The notes under the pieces: model-generated
The model's input: only the letters and a program-made list of their open reading frames with translations
The model's database searches: none
Told to the model about the DNA's origin: nothing
Translations under genes and position numbers: made by a program
Source of the DNA: Helicoverpa zea
Lineage: Eukaryota; Arthropoda; Insecta; Lepidoptera; Noctuidae
Reading direction: 5' to 3'
Assembly (NCBI RefSeq): GCF_022581195.2
Contig: NC_061459.1
Location: 11,842,001 to 11,906,000, forward strand
Length of the DNA stretch: 64,000 bases
Part shown: in pieces, positions 8,711 to 19,930 of the stretch
Layout of the letters: every line of letters starts with the position of its first letter
How positions within the stretch are numbered: position 1 is the stretch's first letter

Positions 8711-11492
8711 ATGAAAGGTTTTGTGCTATTCCTGGTTGTCGTGCTTCTTGCGTACACGTACGCCGCTCCACGTAAGTGTATATTATATTTCTTTCAATCT
8801 GAGCTGTGGAGTGAAATATTTTTATTAATTATTTATTCAATCAAAACTATATCCTATATCACTTGCCACCGTAGTGGCTAAAGTATTGGACAGTCTGCTT
8901 GACCAAGAACTAGACAAGATCCTACATTTAGCAGATGCACAGTTTGGGTTTAGACCCAATTTATCTACAGAAAGTGCAATTCTTAGCCTCAAGCAGACTG
9001 TCCAATATTACACAGACAGAAGTACCCCCATATATGCCTGTTTCCTTGACCTTTCCAGGGCTTTTGACCTTGTGGCCTATGATGTCTTATGGGAGAGGTT
9101 GAAGGAAGCAGGTATTCCGCGTGATCTTTTAAACGTCTTTCGTTATTGGTATAATAACCAGCTGAATTTTGTTCGTTGGGATGATACTCTGGCTGAGGCG
9201 TACAGGTTGGAGTGTGGAGTGAGACAGGGTGGGTTGTCTTCGCCAAAGCTCTTCAACCTGTATATAAATGGGCTGATTGCTGAGCTTAGCAGTATGCGTG
9301 TCGGATGCTGGATTGACAATGTGTGCGTTAACAATCTTAGTTACGCAGACGACATGGTACTGCTGGGCCCAACAGCTGGCGCAGTCAGGAAGCTGTTACG
9401 TGTGTGTGAGCGATATGCCAATAGTCTGGGCCTCGTGTACAATGTGAAAAAAAGTGTATACTTGGTTTTTGAGACGGCAGATGGGAAGGTGCCGCAAAAT
9501 CCGGTCTTAACTTTAAATGGATTACCGTTAGCCAGGGTACATACATTTAAATACCTGGGACACTTCCTTACCTCGGATCTCAGAGACGAAGTAGATATTG
9601 ACAGGGAACGCAGGGCGTTGGCGGTACGTGGCAACATGTTGATTCACAGGTTCGCTCGTTGTAGTAAGGAGGTTAAAATTACACTATTTAAATCTTACTG
9701 CCAATCCTTCTACACGAGCAGCCTGTGGATGAGACATACTAAACGATCGCTTGACGCCCTGCGTGTGCAGTATAATAACTGTTTCAGGATGTTGTTGGGA
9801 CTGCCGCGTTTCTGTAGTGCGTCAGGTATGTTTGCCTCTACGCATACTGACCATTTTCACGCGATAATGAGAAAGAAGATCTATTCCACACTGTCCAGAG
9901 CGCGGTCTAGTTCGAACAACATACTGAAAACATTATCTGAGAAGTATTACGATCCTTGGTTGTCTCATGTAATGAAAGTGCTGGTCAGAAGACCGTAATT
10001 TGATATATTGTCGCTTTTTCTTTTTTCTTTTACTAACATAATTCTAAGTTTTGTTGTTACTAACACAGTTTGGGCCTAGTTGCCATTAATAAACAAGTTT
10101 ATTATAGTAGGTATATAATGTTAGAGTGTGACCATCTTATAAAAAAATATGATACCTACTAATTTTTAGACACATGAATGTCCTTATATGGACTGATACT
10201 AATTCTTTGCCACATGAATATCTCTTAAGGACTTGTAAATCAGATTGATGAGACATACATTTTTGTTTGCTTTATCCTGTAAAGTGTCTTAGGGTAGATT
10301 TTTCCAATATTTGTGGGTCAAGTCAAATTGTAGGAAGAGACAGTAAATGAAACCACGGACTGCTGAGAATATACTGAGTTTATTAAAATAAAGAAGTGGC
10401 ATATAAAGTGTCTAAGATGACAAAGATTAGTATAATAATGTAGAGGGGACCTTACAATGAATGACCGTTCCTAATAAGTTACCTATATTATAATTGAATC
10501 TTAAAGACAGCGCACAATAACTATAAAGCAGAAAAGTAGTTTAATGCGGTGTTCCTCCTCAGTACAATTTTTTAAGTATTCATAATATTTTGTCCAGTCT
10601 AACCAAGGGGTATTGGGTTGCCCGGGTAACCTGGTTGAGGAGGTCAGATAGGCAGTCGCTCCTTGTAAAGCGCTGGTACTCAGCTGCATCCGGTTAGGCT
10701 GGAAACCGACCCCAACATAGTTGGGCAAAGGCTCGGGAGATGATGATATAATCGATGTTCCTTTTATTTAAAAACTCAATGTTATTTTTTGTCAATAGAA
10801 GGAGCGACCAACTATGCTCCCATAACAGCTTCGGGAGGCTCGGCAGCTTCTGGAGTATTCTCTGTCCATGGAGGATTCAGCGTAAGCGGGGATAAAAAAA
10901 GGTAAATCTATGTTATGTTTTAACTAACATCAGCGGACTTAACACCTTAAGCGTTTTCTGACAGTCTACTTTTGGTCGGTATGAAGTAGCAGTGGTAGGT
11001 GAAACACTTATAGAGATAGTTAAAAAGAGTTAATAAATATAAAGAAATAATATATGTAATATACATAAATACATTGGTTTTGGGAAGTAAATTCCCAGGT
11101 CGAGGTCGAAACCATGACAAACCGCTGGTTTTAAAGGTCCGATTATTTCGAAGTTAAAGTTTTATTTTTTTTTCATTCTATACATGGAATGTCGAAACAG
11201 ACTTACACTTAATACACGGACTACGGTATACGGATACGAAAGCTGTTATTTAATTCTCAATATTATTGTTTTTTGTTTCAGTTGCGGTTTACCAAGGGGT
11301 ATCGGGTTGCCCGGGATACTGGGTTGAGGAGGTCAGATAGGCAGTCGCTTCTTGTAAAGCACTGGTACTCAGCTGAATCCGGTTAGACTGGAAGCCGACC
11401 CCAACATGATTGGGAAAAGGCTCGGAGGATGATGATGTTTCAGTTGCGGTTTGCTACAACAGATACTTTCAGCGTTGTGGAATGTTTGCTGA
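8711..11492 (+). CDS. Secreted Cys-tail peptide B (SINE in exon 3 acceptor)
   Basis: Exons 8711-8771, 10799-10901 and 11444-11492 (70 aa). The signal peptide is the family consensus. Exon 2 lacks four codons relative to A: ATNYAPITASGGSAASG then VFSVHGGFSVSGDKK. Exon 3 reads CGLLQQILSALWNVC. A 5'-truncated LINE fills intron 1. A SINE fragment inserted at the start of exon 3 and duplicated the acceptor: copies of 'tttcagttgcggttt' lie at 11276-11290 and 11438-11452. Using the downstream acceptor keeps the frame. Using the upstream one reads into the SINE (CGLPRGIGLPGILG, then stop). Core promoter: weak TATA ACATAAATT 8656-8664, CCAGT 8684-8688. AATAAA 11577-11582. Whether the gene is still correctly spliced is unknown. 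Confidence 0.75.
8845..9998 (+). mobile_element. 5'-truncated LINE, reverse transcriptase C-terminal part
   Basis: An open frame runs from about 8845 (PISLATVVAKVLDSLL, the usual start of RT domain 1 in LINEs) to a stop at 9996-9998. Catalytic motifs are intact: ACFLDLSRAFD, GVRQGGLSSPKLFNLYINGL and LSYADDMVLL. The endonuclease and upstream RT are missing, as expected of 5' truncation during target-primed insertion. It lies in sense orientation in intron 1 of gene B. Clade not assigned. The 3' UTR probably reaches about 10130. Confidence 0.85.
10580..10748 (+). mobile_element. SINE family 1 3' fragment
   Basis: 'gtctaaccaaggggtatt' to 'ggctcgggagatgatgat', in intron 1 of gene B. Confidence 0.75.
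11291..11437 (+). mobile_element. SINE family 1 3' fragment inserted in exon 3 of gene B
   Basis: 'accaaggggtatcgggttgc' to 'ggctcggaggatgatgat'. Flanked by a 15-base (possibly 17-base) target duplication that contains the last six intron bases and first nine exon bases of exon 3. Confidence 0.9.
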
Positions 11493-11631
11493 AGAAAAAC
11501 CAAAATACTCATAATTGAGATGATGTCTAATAAAACATGTTAATGAAGTCCTAACATAATACTGAATATTTTATGAAATAAATAAGTATGCATCATTTTT
11601 TTTTGGGTTAAAACATTTTATTTACATAGAC

Positions 11632-11940
11632 TAGCTGTTGCCCGCGACTTCGTCTGCGTGAGCAATATAGAATTTCCAATTTCGTTTATTTAATTATTCA
11701 TTGCTCAACCCCCGTAGGTGATAGCGTGATAATATATAGCCTATGTGTTGAACCGGCCTCCAGGTAATAGTCATGCAAAATTTGATTTAAATCTATGCAG
11801 TACTTTTTGAGTTTATCCGGGACAAACATACAGACAAACAGACATACAGACAAAAATTTTAAAAACTACATATTTGGGTTCAGAATCGATTATGGATCAC
11901 CCCCCAAGTATTCTTTTAAAAAAATATTCAATGTACAGTT
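11632..11940 (+). repeat. Lepidopteran 'GCCCGCGACTTCG' repeat
   Basis: 'gactagctgttgcccgcgac' followed by 'ttcgtctgcgtg' and a trailing 'acagacaaacagacatacag'. Same class as copies at 18122-18345, 31098-31270, 32693-32990 and 34576-34740. Confidence 0.6.
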
Positions 11941-12039
11941 TTGACTTTCCTATCATTTTATTATATGTATAGATATTTACAATAAATATCAAAAATTATC
12001 CTAGTAAAACAAACAACTAATGCATCATATAATATATTC

Positions 12040-12125
12040 TTTTATTCTTATTCTTTATTGCACACTAAACAGTAAATACATAAGGAATACAGACAGTTAT
12101 GTACAACGGCAAGCTTAACCCTGAA
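12040..12125 (-). mobile_element. LINE 3'-end fragment
   Basis: 'ttattctttattgcacacta' read on the minus strand is a LINE-type 3' terminus ending near a poly(A)-like signal. Short and without coding sequence. Confidence 0.4.
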
Positions 12126-12639
12126 TTGGAATAGAGCGATAGAGATATTCGATAGAGGTAGGGTAGATTGAAGGTTTTAGTTATTTTACCCAGTTTATAA
12201 AGAAACTGAAAAGCATATTACCTACTTGTGTATCATGAGTTTAATTCGATATGTTTACATTCCAACACAACGTCCCTATATAGTTACTAAAGATAAAAGT
12301 CATCAAAATCATACAATAGATTGTCCAAAAATATTAGAAACGCTGTCTGCTCTATTGTCCTTGAATTGATGAATAGTCTTGAATAACCTTCAATTCTGCT
12401 TTTGCAGGTTACTACTAAATTCATATTGAAGCTTTCCTAATTCTCTATCTTAATCGTTCCTGCCAGATGTGTTTCTAGTCATGTTGTATTGTCATCCCCT
12501 AGGACTATGAGAGCTCACCTACGCCTATGTCTGAGCACTGATGGCGTCCAGGCCGATGATCGGCCAAGGCATTCCCTATTCCGTCACACTGAGACACCGA
12601 TGGGTAATTTGACACAATCTGAGAACAGCAGCTGACTAT

Positions 12640-12730
12640 GTTTCAGATGGTACATTAAACTGTACCTCTAGGCAGTCGTTACGGGTAATCAGAAGCCAGT
12701 AAGTCTGACACCAGTCTAACCAAGGAGTGT
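12640..12730 (+). mobile_element. SINE family 1 internal fragment
   Basis: 'ggcagtcgttacgggtaatc' and 'ccagtctaaccaagg' match the middle of SINE family 1. Confidence 0.65.
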
Positions 12731-12950
12731 ATCACTAACTATTACTCACTATCTATTTCTGAAATGTTTTGGCTGAAGTATAGTGTTGATGTCATATTTT
12801 TTTCAGCTTCTTTATAAAATTAGAAAATAAACAAAAGACACTATTAAAATTATAATTATTTACTTATTTATTTCATAACATTTTCAGCATTATTATTATC
12901 AGACTAATACAAAAATGGTGTATGGTAAATCATTTCACTTTATTTTTGTT

Positions 12951-15023
12951 TCAACAAACATTCCAAAATACTGTAACAAGCTGTTGGACGATACCACACC
13001 TGAAACAAAAAAAAAAATGGAATTTGGTAATAGCTTTTGTACGGTCTATTAGTTGATGCATATATGCCTCGTCATATCACAGAAATAATGAAAACTGTCT
13101 ATTAACTTTGAAGTAACGAAATGTAGAAGGCATTACTTCTACTCTAGTAGGCATTACTACATTCTTCATTTAGTCAAAGGCAAAGTAGCTGTTTCTTGCA
13201 CTTTCAACCGCGTCCCAAGGTAACTGCTTCCCCTAGGATGGTGTCAAAAGCTGTCGTATGTCCTTCACCCGGGTCTAAGCTACCTGCTCTCTAGCGATTC
13301 AGCCATTCTTGAGTTATAAGTAGTGTAACAAACACGAATTTATTTTATAAACATATTGATTTCTGACACTAAAGGTGAGTACAGACTACAACATTTCCTG
13401 GGGCATTTCTGTATAATTTAACGTTCTTACGAATAGTATAATACAGACAAAAGCTCAGTTTCCAAAGCTTGTCTAGTTCATAAAAGGATGATACACTAGA
13501 ACATATCATAGAGCGGCTCGTTGTTCTGATACAAGTAAATGTTGTAGTCTATTCTCACCTTTACGCGAATATTAGACATTTAAATAAATCTATTTTTACA
13601 TTTTAAATACAACTTGATGTGAAAAAGTATTTATTAATAAATAGATAATGTAATACAGTGTTACCTCTTTTCACCATGGCCTTTACCGAATGCTCCGTCA
13701 CCGAAAGTTGAGTTCGAAACAACTCCAGAAGCTGAAGAGTCACCTGAAGCGTGCACGTTACCATAGTTGGTTGCTTCTATAGAAAAAAATATATTAAATC
13801 GACAAAATTACATTTTTCCCGGAGTTTCACACTCGTAACACGAAATAACATTTACATTTTTACTAACTTCAAAATCTGTTTTTTCTTGCTTTATAGTTAT
13901 TGTAACCTAAACTTCAGATTAAAAAATTATAAATTTAAAAAAACCCCCGACCCAAAAAAAAGCACGCAATTATTATGACAAAAGGTTAAAAACGCTAAAC
14001 CCCATAAAAAGCAAAAAATAACTTTTAACACTACGTAAGTACCAACTAAAGCATGTCAGACTAAACTAAATTTTGTCGTGTCGGGGGACCGCTCTAATTT
14101 ATTAGCCTAACGTTAGAAGTAATTATATACTACTACATTACATATACTTCTTATAACTTTTTATACAATTTTGTTTAGATACGTGTTTTTTTTATACGAA
14201 TGTTGAAGTATTTTTAAAGGTAAAAAGCGGTCCCCCGACACGTCAAAATTTAGTTTAGTCTGACATGCTTTAGTTGGTACTTACGTAGTGTTAAAAGTTA
14301 TTTTTTGCTTTTTATAGGGTTTAGCGTTTTTAACCTTTTGTCATAATAATTGCATGCTTTTTTTTGGGTCGGGGGTTTTTTTTAAATTTATAATTTAATT
14401 TTATTTCATGCTTTTTGAAGGAGCTCCTTAATTTTTCCTTCTTTCATTTAATTTCTTTTATTTTAAGATGGAGTCGCTATATGCGATCTCGGCCAAAAGA
14501 AGCTGTTTAACAATCCTCATGACAAACCAGCTCTGGGAAAATTGCACAGATTGAGAAACAACAAAGATTAACCTTTGGTCATTCTAGATTTTCAGTAAAA
14601 ATATAAATAGGTTTATCCGTTTCATTCCGGCATTCCAGGGTTTCATCCGCCACATCCCATTTCCAGCATCAGGTTCTCGTCAATCAGAAACATGAAGAGA
14701 ACTCGTCAAGACAAATTCAACGAGCCCAAACTCGATGGGTTTACTAAACGGCAGTTCAGGGTTACGTCTCCTATCTTCGTGTCCTAACAGCAGACCAGCT
14801 CAGTGGTTCCAGAAGACATTAGTATTTCAAATTTCAGATCCCACATATGCTTGCAAGTAAACTGAGCGTGTAACATTCCTATCACACCTAACAAACGAGC
14901 TGATGACCTTGAAGACCTGAACCGATTTCCACCAAACATAGCTAAGAACACTCCCGAATGACATTCCTTTCAAACAAAAAAAACCGCATTACAATCAGAT
15001 CATCCGTTTGGGAGCTACGATGC

Positions 15024-15065
<42 letters not shown>

Positions 15066-15419
15066 TCAAACTTATAACACCCCGTCGTTTTTGCGTCGGG
15101 GGTTAAAAATTACACTTATAGAAACAATAATTAATGCAATTTGACTTTACACACAAATGTAAGAAATAACTAGACAACGCCACATTACGGGTTAGAGCAA
15201 TCAAAATAAAATGTATTTCTTTTACTGGGCTCTTTTTATCAAATCTTCAAGTAGCAAAGAAAGAGTAGCGAATATTTATGAACCTAAAAGATAATTTTGG
15301 TGAAGAAATCACAATTCAATTAATGATGCATTTTTAACAAAACACAATATAGACTTACGTGGGGCAGCGTACGTGTACGCAAGAAGCACGACAACCAGGA
15401 ATAGCACAAAACCTTTCAT
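12951..15419 (-). CDS. Secreted Cys-tail peptide C
   Basis: Minus-strand exons 15359-15419, 13665-13776 and 12951-12999 (73 aa). Signal peptide is the family consensus. Exon 2 reads ATNYGNVHASGDSSASG, VVSNSTFGDGAFGKG, then HGEKR across the junction. Exon 3 is CGIVQQLVTVFWNVC, with 13 residues between cysteines as in A and B. The KR immediately before the first Cys is a good candidate dibasic cleavage site. The intron 1 acceptor is tandem (TAGAAG). TATA is TATATAAAG (15467-15475, minus); the initiator is degenerate. AATAAA on the minus strand at 12867-12872. Intron 1 contains a long foldback and a CA microsatellite. Confidence 0.85.
13918..14397. mobile_element. Long foldback in intron 1 of gene C
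   Basis: Arms of about 175 bases (13918-14093 and 14225-14397) are near-perfect inverted copies (for example 'cagactaaactaaattttg' versus its complement), separated by about 130 bases. The outer ends carry 'aacccccgaccc'. It may be the left end of a longer element whose other end is 'gcgtcgggggttaaaaa' at about 15094-15110. Confidence 0.75.
14850..15112 (-). repeat. Dispersed 'GACGGGGTGTTATAAG' repeat with CA microsatellite
   Basis: Reverse complement starts 'ttaacccccgacgcaaaaac' and 'gacggggtgttataagtt', followed by a (TG)n tract (15029-15059) and 'gcatcgtagctcccaaacgg'. Confidence 0.55.
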
Positions 15420-16180
15420 CTTGTTCGACTGTTGTCAAAACACTAACACTAAAACATCGATGTGCCCTTTATATACATATATTCGATATTAAAGTAAACG
15501 TTATACCTACCATATGGCCAATAAAATTTGAGTAGGTTTATATCAGTAGGTTTTCCTTCAATATCTGTATGATGAACTCGGTATTTGTGCCCTGGATTGT
15601 AACCACATCGCAAAATACATTTTTACTAACGCACTCAGATATAGGTATTTGTTGTGTTGTTGAAACGTACAAATTGCAGGGTGATTATTTTTCTTCACCA
15701 CGGGGGAACTTCGGCCCAATTCGCCCACATTTCATTTCACCTGGATAAAATATAACCTATGTTACTCGGGGACAGTCTAGCTACCCAACAGTGAAAAAAA
15801 TAAACTCAAGATTCAGGAAGCCACCAAACTCTTCAGCTTTATAATATTAGTATAGATAAGACGTGAAAATGTTTTGATGGAAGCTAGTTAAATCTAATAG
15901 TATGCCATCTCCTGTCAATTCTGTTTTGAGTACAAGCGAAGAGAGCACTCCAAAAACGTAAAGAAAAAATAACCTTCTTTATCATTCTATCCGTCTTCAT
16001 GAGACCACGAGGTATTCAGACTCTCACTAGATCACAGAAAAGGATGAATTACTTTCGATGGAAGTTACTTTTTTTGTGTCAGTTGTGTTTTGCTACAAAA
16101 TATTGTTTCATTTTTTTTCAGCATTTATACAATATACAAATAATCTAGACGATTTTATATGCAAACTCATGTGTGAAAAA
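15420..16180. other. Intergenic, no gene recognised
   Basis: Apart from the promoter of gene C, only a degenerate copy of the common 'ataaaatataacctatgtta...taatattagtat' repeat (about 15720-15860) is seen. Confidence 0.4.
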
Positions 16181-16182
16181 AG

Positions 16183-16843
16183 TATCCCACCAAAAACATT
16201 AAATGTAAAAAAAGCCAATCCTCTACGCAATTCCTCCACCGTAAAAAGTTTTGAGATCGCATAGAAGCCAAGTCCTGTTCTACTTTATTTGTAATAATAA
16301 ATCAATATTTTGTGACTATATCAATAGTTTCGTTCACTTTACAATAATATTGACTTGGCCATGAGCACAATAAACTACAAATATAATACAGCATATCTTG
16401 GAGAGGTGAAAGTCAAACATGAAGTTTAATATCACAGAATTAAATACTTTTAGTTTATTCAATTGTTACTAAATTACCGACAGTCAGTATCATCCAACAT
16501 CAATGAACTGCACATGTACTATGGCGCATGTTTAGTGCATGGTCATCTCAAATTCCAACAAGTCCATAATCAGTCCAATCGTAAAATCATGTCCATATAG
16601 AATTTATCAAGTCAATGGTATTTACACATTCTTACAAGGAGCGACTTTTAACTTGTGCTCATGGCCAAGACAGTATTATTGTAATGTGAACAAAACTATT
16701 GATATAGTCACAAAATATTGATTTATTATTACAAATAAAGTAGAACAGGACTTGGCTTCTATGCGATCTCAAAACTTTTTACGGTGGAGGAATTGCGTAG
16801 AGGATTGGCTTTTTTTTACATTTAATGTTTTTGGTGGGATCTA
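16183..16843. mobile_element. Foldback MITE, about 660 bases
   Basis: Inverted arms at about 16183-16370 and 16658-16843 with terminal 'atcccaccaaaaacatt' and its complement 'aatgtttttggtgggat'. The arms match over about 180 bases with a few differences; the roughly 290-base centre is unrelated to either arm. Confidence 0.8.
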
Positions 16844-18804
16844 ATTTATTTTTTGTAGGTCTCTTTCTTCTCTAAGTATAGGTATAACAAATTAAATTAA
16901 CTGACATGCAACTAACTCAATATATAACAAACTAAATATGTACACCTAAAGTAGCACGTAAACAATATTTTTTTTACCTAAAAAAATTCGAACTTGTCAA
17001 ATTTTTTAATCGAATATCTTTTAGAATAAAAGAGATTTATTTCAGAGGTAGATGACGCTATCACATGAAATTATTTGATTTTTTTAAGTACTACTTATAC
17101 TAAGCTATGTAACGAAACCATAGCGCGATTTAGACCAGGACAACGCCATCTATCGAGCGAGCATGCAGTGTTTATCGCACTGCATTAATATGTAAGATTT
17201 TATCATTATTCATTTCATTTAAACCTAGCTTTTTTATTCATATGTTGTATATTTAATACATAATAACAATATACCACTACGTAACAATAAAACAAATAGT
17301 AACATTTTGTACATAAATAAATAACAAAGTTATCAATGCAGTCAAAATTCATACACAATGTTCTTGAAAAACCGCAAATATAAATTTGTTTCCTATTTTT
17401 TTATTAAGTTTTAAGGTTTTTATAATTTTCCCTTTATATGTAGCTAATAACCTACCTTGGTGTCAAATTTGAAGGTTTAAGTTTGCTAGAAGTACGTTAG
17501 ACTTTTGATGATCGGTCAGTGAGTCAGTGACAAAATGGTGTAACTTTGATCGCTCATAACTCGTAAACTATTTATTCAAATGTCTTGTAATCTTGAGACT
17601 GAGCTTGTTCTAATACTTACTCTTGGTCATCGAAAACCTAAACTCCTAGCTTTGTTCACATGGAAGATACAGGGGGCTGAAATAGCCGCGAAACGCTTCG
17701 AGAAAAGATGGTACGGCCGTGCCCGCTTTGCTCGAGTCTTGGCTGGGGCACTGCCGTGCCCTCAGATTATAGAAAATTATTCGGCGCCTTTCATTTAGAT
17801 AGTCGCCCGATGGTTGGGATATTGTTTTTTAAAGGAAATCGCTCAGTCCTTTGGTTAAGGATATAAGCTCATTGACCGTTGCGACGATTTAATCATTTTT
17901 GGTCATTTTGGCTCGACCAATGAATTCGTCATGTCAACAACCTCGTGCGCTAAGTCAAGATGCTTTATTATTGTTCATCTCTCTCACTGTGCACGAGATA
18001 CTTGTCATGTAGAATCGAATGATGATAACGATTAAATTATCAATGCGCTAATATTATATAACTTTACTGTAGGTGTCAAGGTTATTGTCTATAATAATAG
18101 TTCTATATGTATATATGCATTCTAGCTCCTGCCCTTGGCTTCGCTTGGAGTTCGGTTATATCGCGTTTCCAAGAGAATTCTTCAAAAGTCCGGGATAAAA
18201 TCTCTCTCTCTCAAAAAATCCTATGTTCTTTCTCAAGGTCAACTCTCTGTACGAAATTTTATTAAAATCTTTCAGTGGTTTAGGCGTGAAAGCGTAACAG
18301 TCAGACAGACAGAGTTACTTTCGCATTTATAATATTAGTAGGGATTTGAAGTAATAAGCCAAACTCTGAACTTGATTTATTTTGTTACTAGCTTCCGCCA
18401 ATGTCCCACGGTCGTTGATAGATGAATACAGAACCATAATAAGCAATCGTTAAGCAAATAAATTAATACTAGGTAGTACTAGTACCGAGTATTATCTATT
18501 GTTTTTTTAATCAGAAAATGCAGTCACATTTTTCCTCTTTCTCAATTTCATATATGGGAATACACAGAGCTGTTATCACATATAGCACCCAAAATTTTAT
18601 TTGCAAATCTTTTGAGTAATGATGGGCAAAATATTAAACATTAACATTTTCCTTATATTTGATAAATATGAAAACAATAAATGTACCTCATTACATAAAG
18701 GATATAAAAATAAGATAACATTTAACATATCAGAGGTAAGGAGAATCCTACCTATCTCATTTAGCCGGCGTGCACACTACTGCCTATTTAGTCAGCCCTA
18801 TGTA
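16844..18804. other. Intergenic with dispersed repeats
   Basis: No gene seen. 17120-17175 (inverted) shares 'gatagatggcgttgtc' and 'gcgctatggtttcgttaca' with 61463-61510. 18122-18345 is a 'GCCCTTGGCTTCGCTTGG' type repeat ending 'tttataatattagtaggga'. The block 18409-18804 resembles the upstream region of gene E (about 28195-28420, for example 'aaggagaatcctacctat'), so it is probably the duplicated upstream flank of gene D, cut by the copia insertion. Confidence 0.5.
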
Positions 18805-18809
18805 GGATT

Positions 18810-19027
18810 TATTGGTGAGAGCTTCTTCCCACCCCAGAGAGTAACACACAATAGAATCCACAATAATATTTATTTAGGAGAAAATTATAAATACATTTTC
18901 ATGAAAGCACAATGACATGACACAACACAGACAACCCATTTTTATATTATTCTTTTTAAGTACTCCAAATTCAAAATTGGTTAATAGGCCAGTAGGCCGA
19001 CAAGTAGTAAGAATTGAAACTTTAACA
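18810..19027 (-). repeat. Copia 3' LTR (218 bases)
   Basis: Coding-strand ends TGTTAAAGTTTC...CTCTCACCAATA. Flanked on the left by target duplication 'ggatt' and on the right by the polypurine tract. Confidence 0.9.
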
Positions 19028-19043
19028 CGCCCCCTCAATTTTA

Positions 19044-19465
19044 CTATACTAGCCCCAAGCTTGAAGTACACTTATAGTGTTTAATCGCGGGTAAAGCTTT
19101 GGTTAATACATCGGCTAACATCAAATCTGTCGGCAGATGCTTCAACTCTACAACATCACCCTTCAATACATCCCTAATAAAATGATACCTTATATCTATA
19201 TGTTTGCTACGAGCATGGTAGCCGGTATCGTTTGCAATATATATCGCCCCCCGGTTGTCAGCATACATCGTAGTTTTTGATAAGTTTAACAGACCTATTT
19301 CTTTCAACAAACTACTGAGGTAAAGAGCCTCTTTCATAGCTTCGCTAAGACTTATATACTCAGCCTCGGTTGAGGATGTAGCCACTGATCTTTGCTTTTG
19401 CGATCGCCATGAGATTGTAGCTCCTCCTAATATAAAAGCGTAACCAGAGTATGATTTCCGATCAA
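19044..19465 (-). pseudogene. Copia Pol 3' part (RNase H)
   Basis: Encodes the C-terminal RNase H region: DRKSYSGYAFILGGATISW, STEAEYISLSEAMKEALYL, YADNRGAIYIAND, HIDIRYHFIRD and the final LADVLTKALP. Its N-terminal continuation lies beyond the 457-base TTAA insertion (19470-19926), so the RNase H domain is split. A stop on the proximal side terminates the upstream frame inside the insertion. Confidence 0.85.
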
Positions 19466-19469
19466 TTAA

Positions 19470-19926
19470 GGCGAGGAATTGGTCAACAATAATTCCATAA
19501 CCGGCACGCGCATCTAAGGCGCCAAAAGGGGTCGGAGCGTCTGAGCGGGGCGAGGATAACAATACGCGCGCTAGCTTATAACTAAAAGTCGTAAGCGACA
19601 AAATGGTTTTGTAATTTTATTATTTAGAAATGATAATTTGATAAAAATTCCTTCTACAATTTTAAAGAGTATGTACATACTCAACTACTAAAAAAGTTAA
19701 GAGGCTTAAATCGGTCCCGTATGCCCATAATATGTGAATCTCTTTTTAAAAAGAGGTATGTTTGATATATTTTTCTCTGTTATAAAAGTTACCTAATCAT
19801 GTTTCTACGTCTAACAAAATAAGGTTTATATCATGAACTTTCAGGTAACCAAGTTGTATTTTGATCCGTTTTGTATTTACTGAGAAAAATTGAAATCCTT
19901 GGCGCCAAAAATTCCAATTCGTCCTC
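19470..19926. mobile_element. Non-autonomous TTAA-target element (piggyBac-like MITE) inside copia
   Basis: 457 bases bounded by TTAA at 19466-19469 and 19927-19930, with imperfect inverted ends 'ggcgaggaattgg' and 'ccaattcgtcctc'. The copia reading frame is collinear if one TTAA is counted, showing a clean insertion. No transposase is encoded. The TTAA duplication is the signature of piggyBac-type transposition. Confidence 0.8.
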
Positions 19927-19930
19927 TTAA

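Noticed and set aside
15029..15059. CRISPR-like or regulatory short repeat
   Set aside because: Simple (CA)n microsatellite; no spacers and eukaryotic context.
19470..19601. Start of a separate gene before the RNase H segment
   Set aside because: The apparent N-terminus is encoded by the TTAA insertion; the true upstream part lies on the other side of it.
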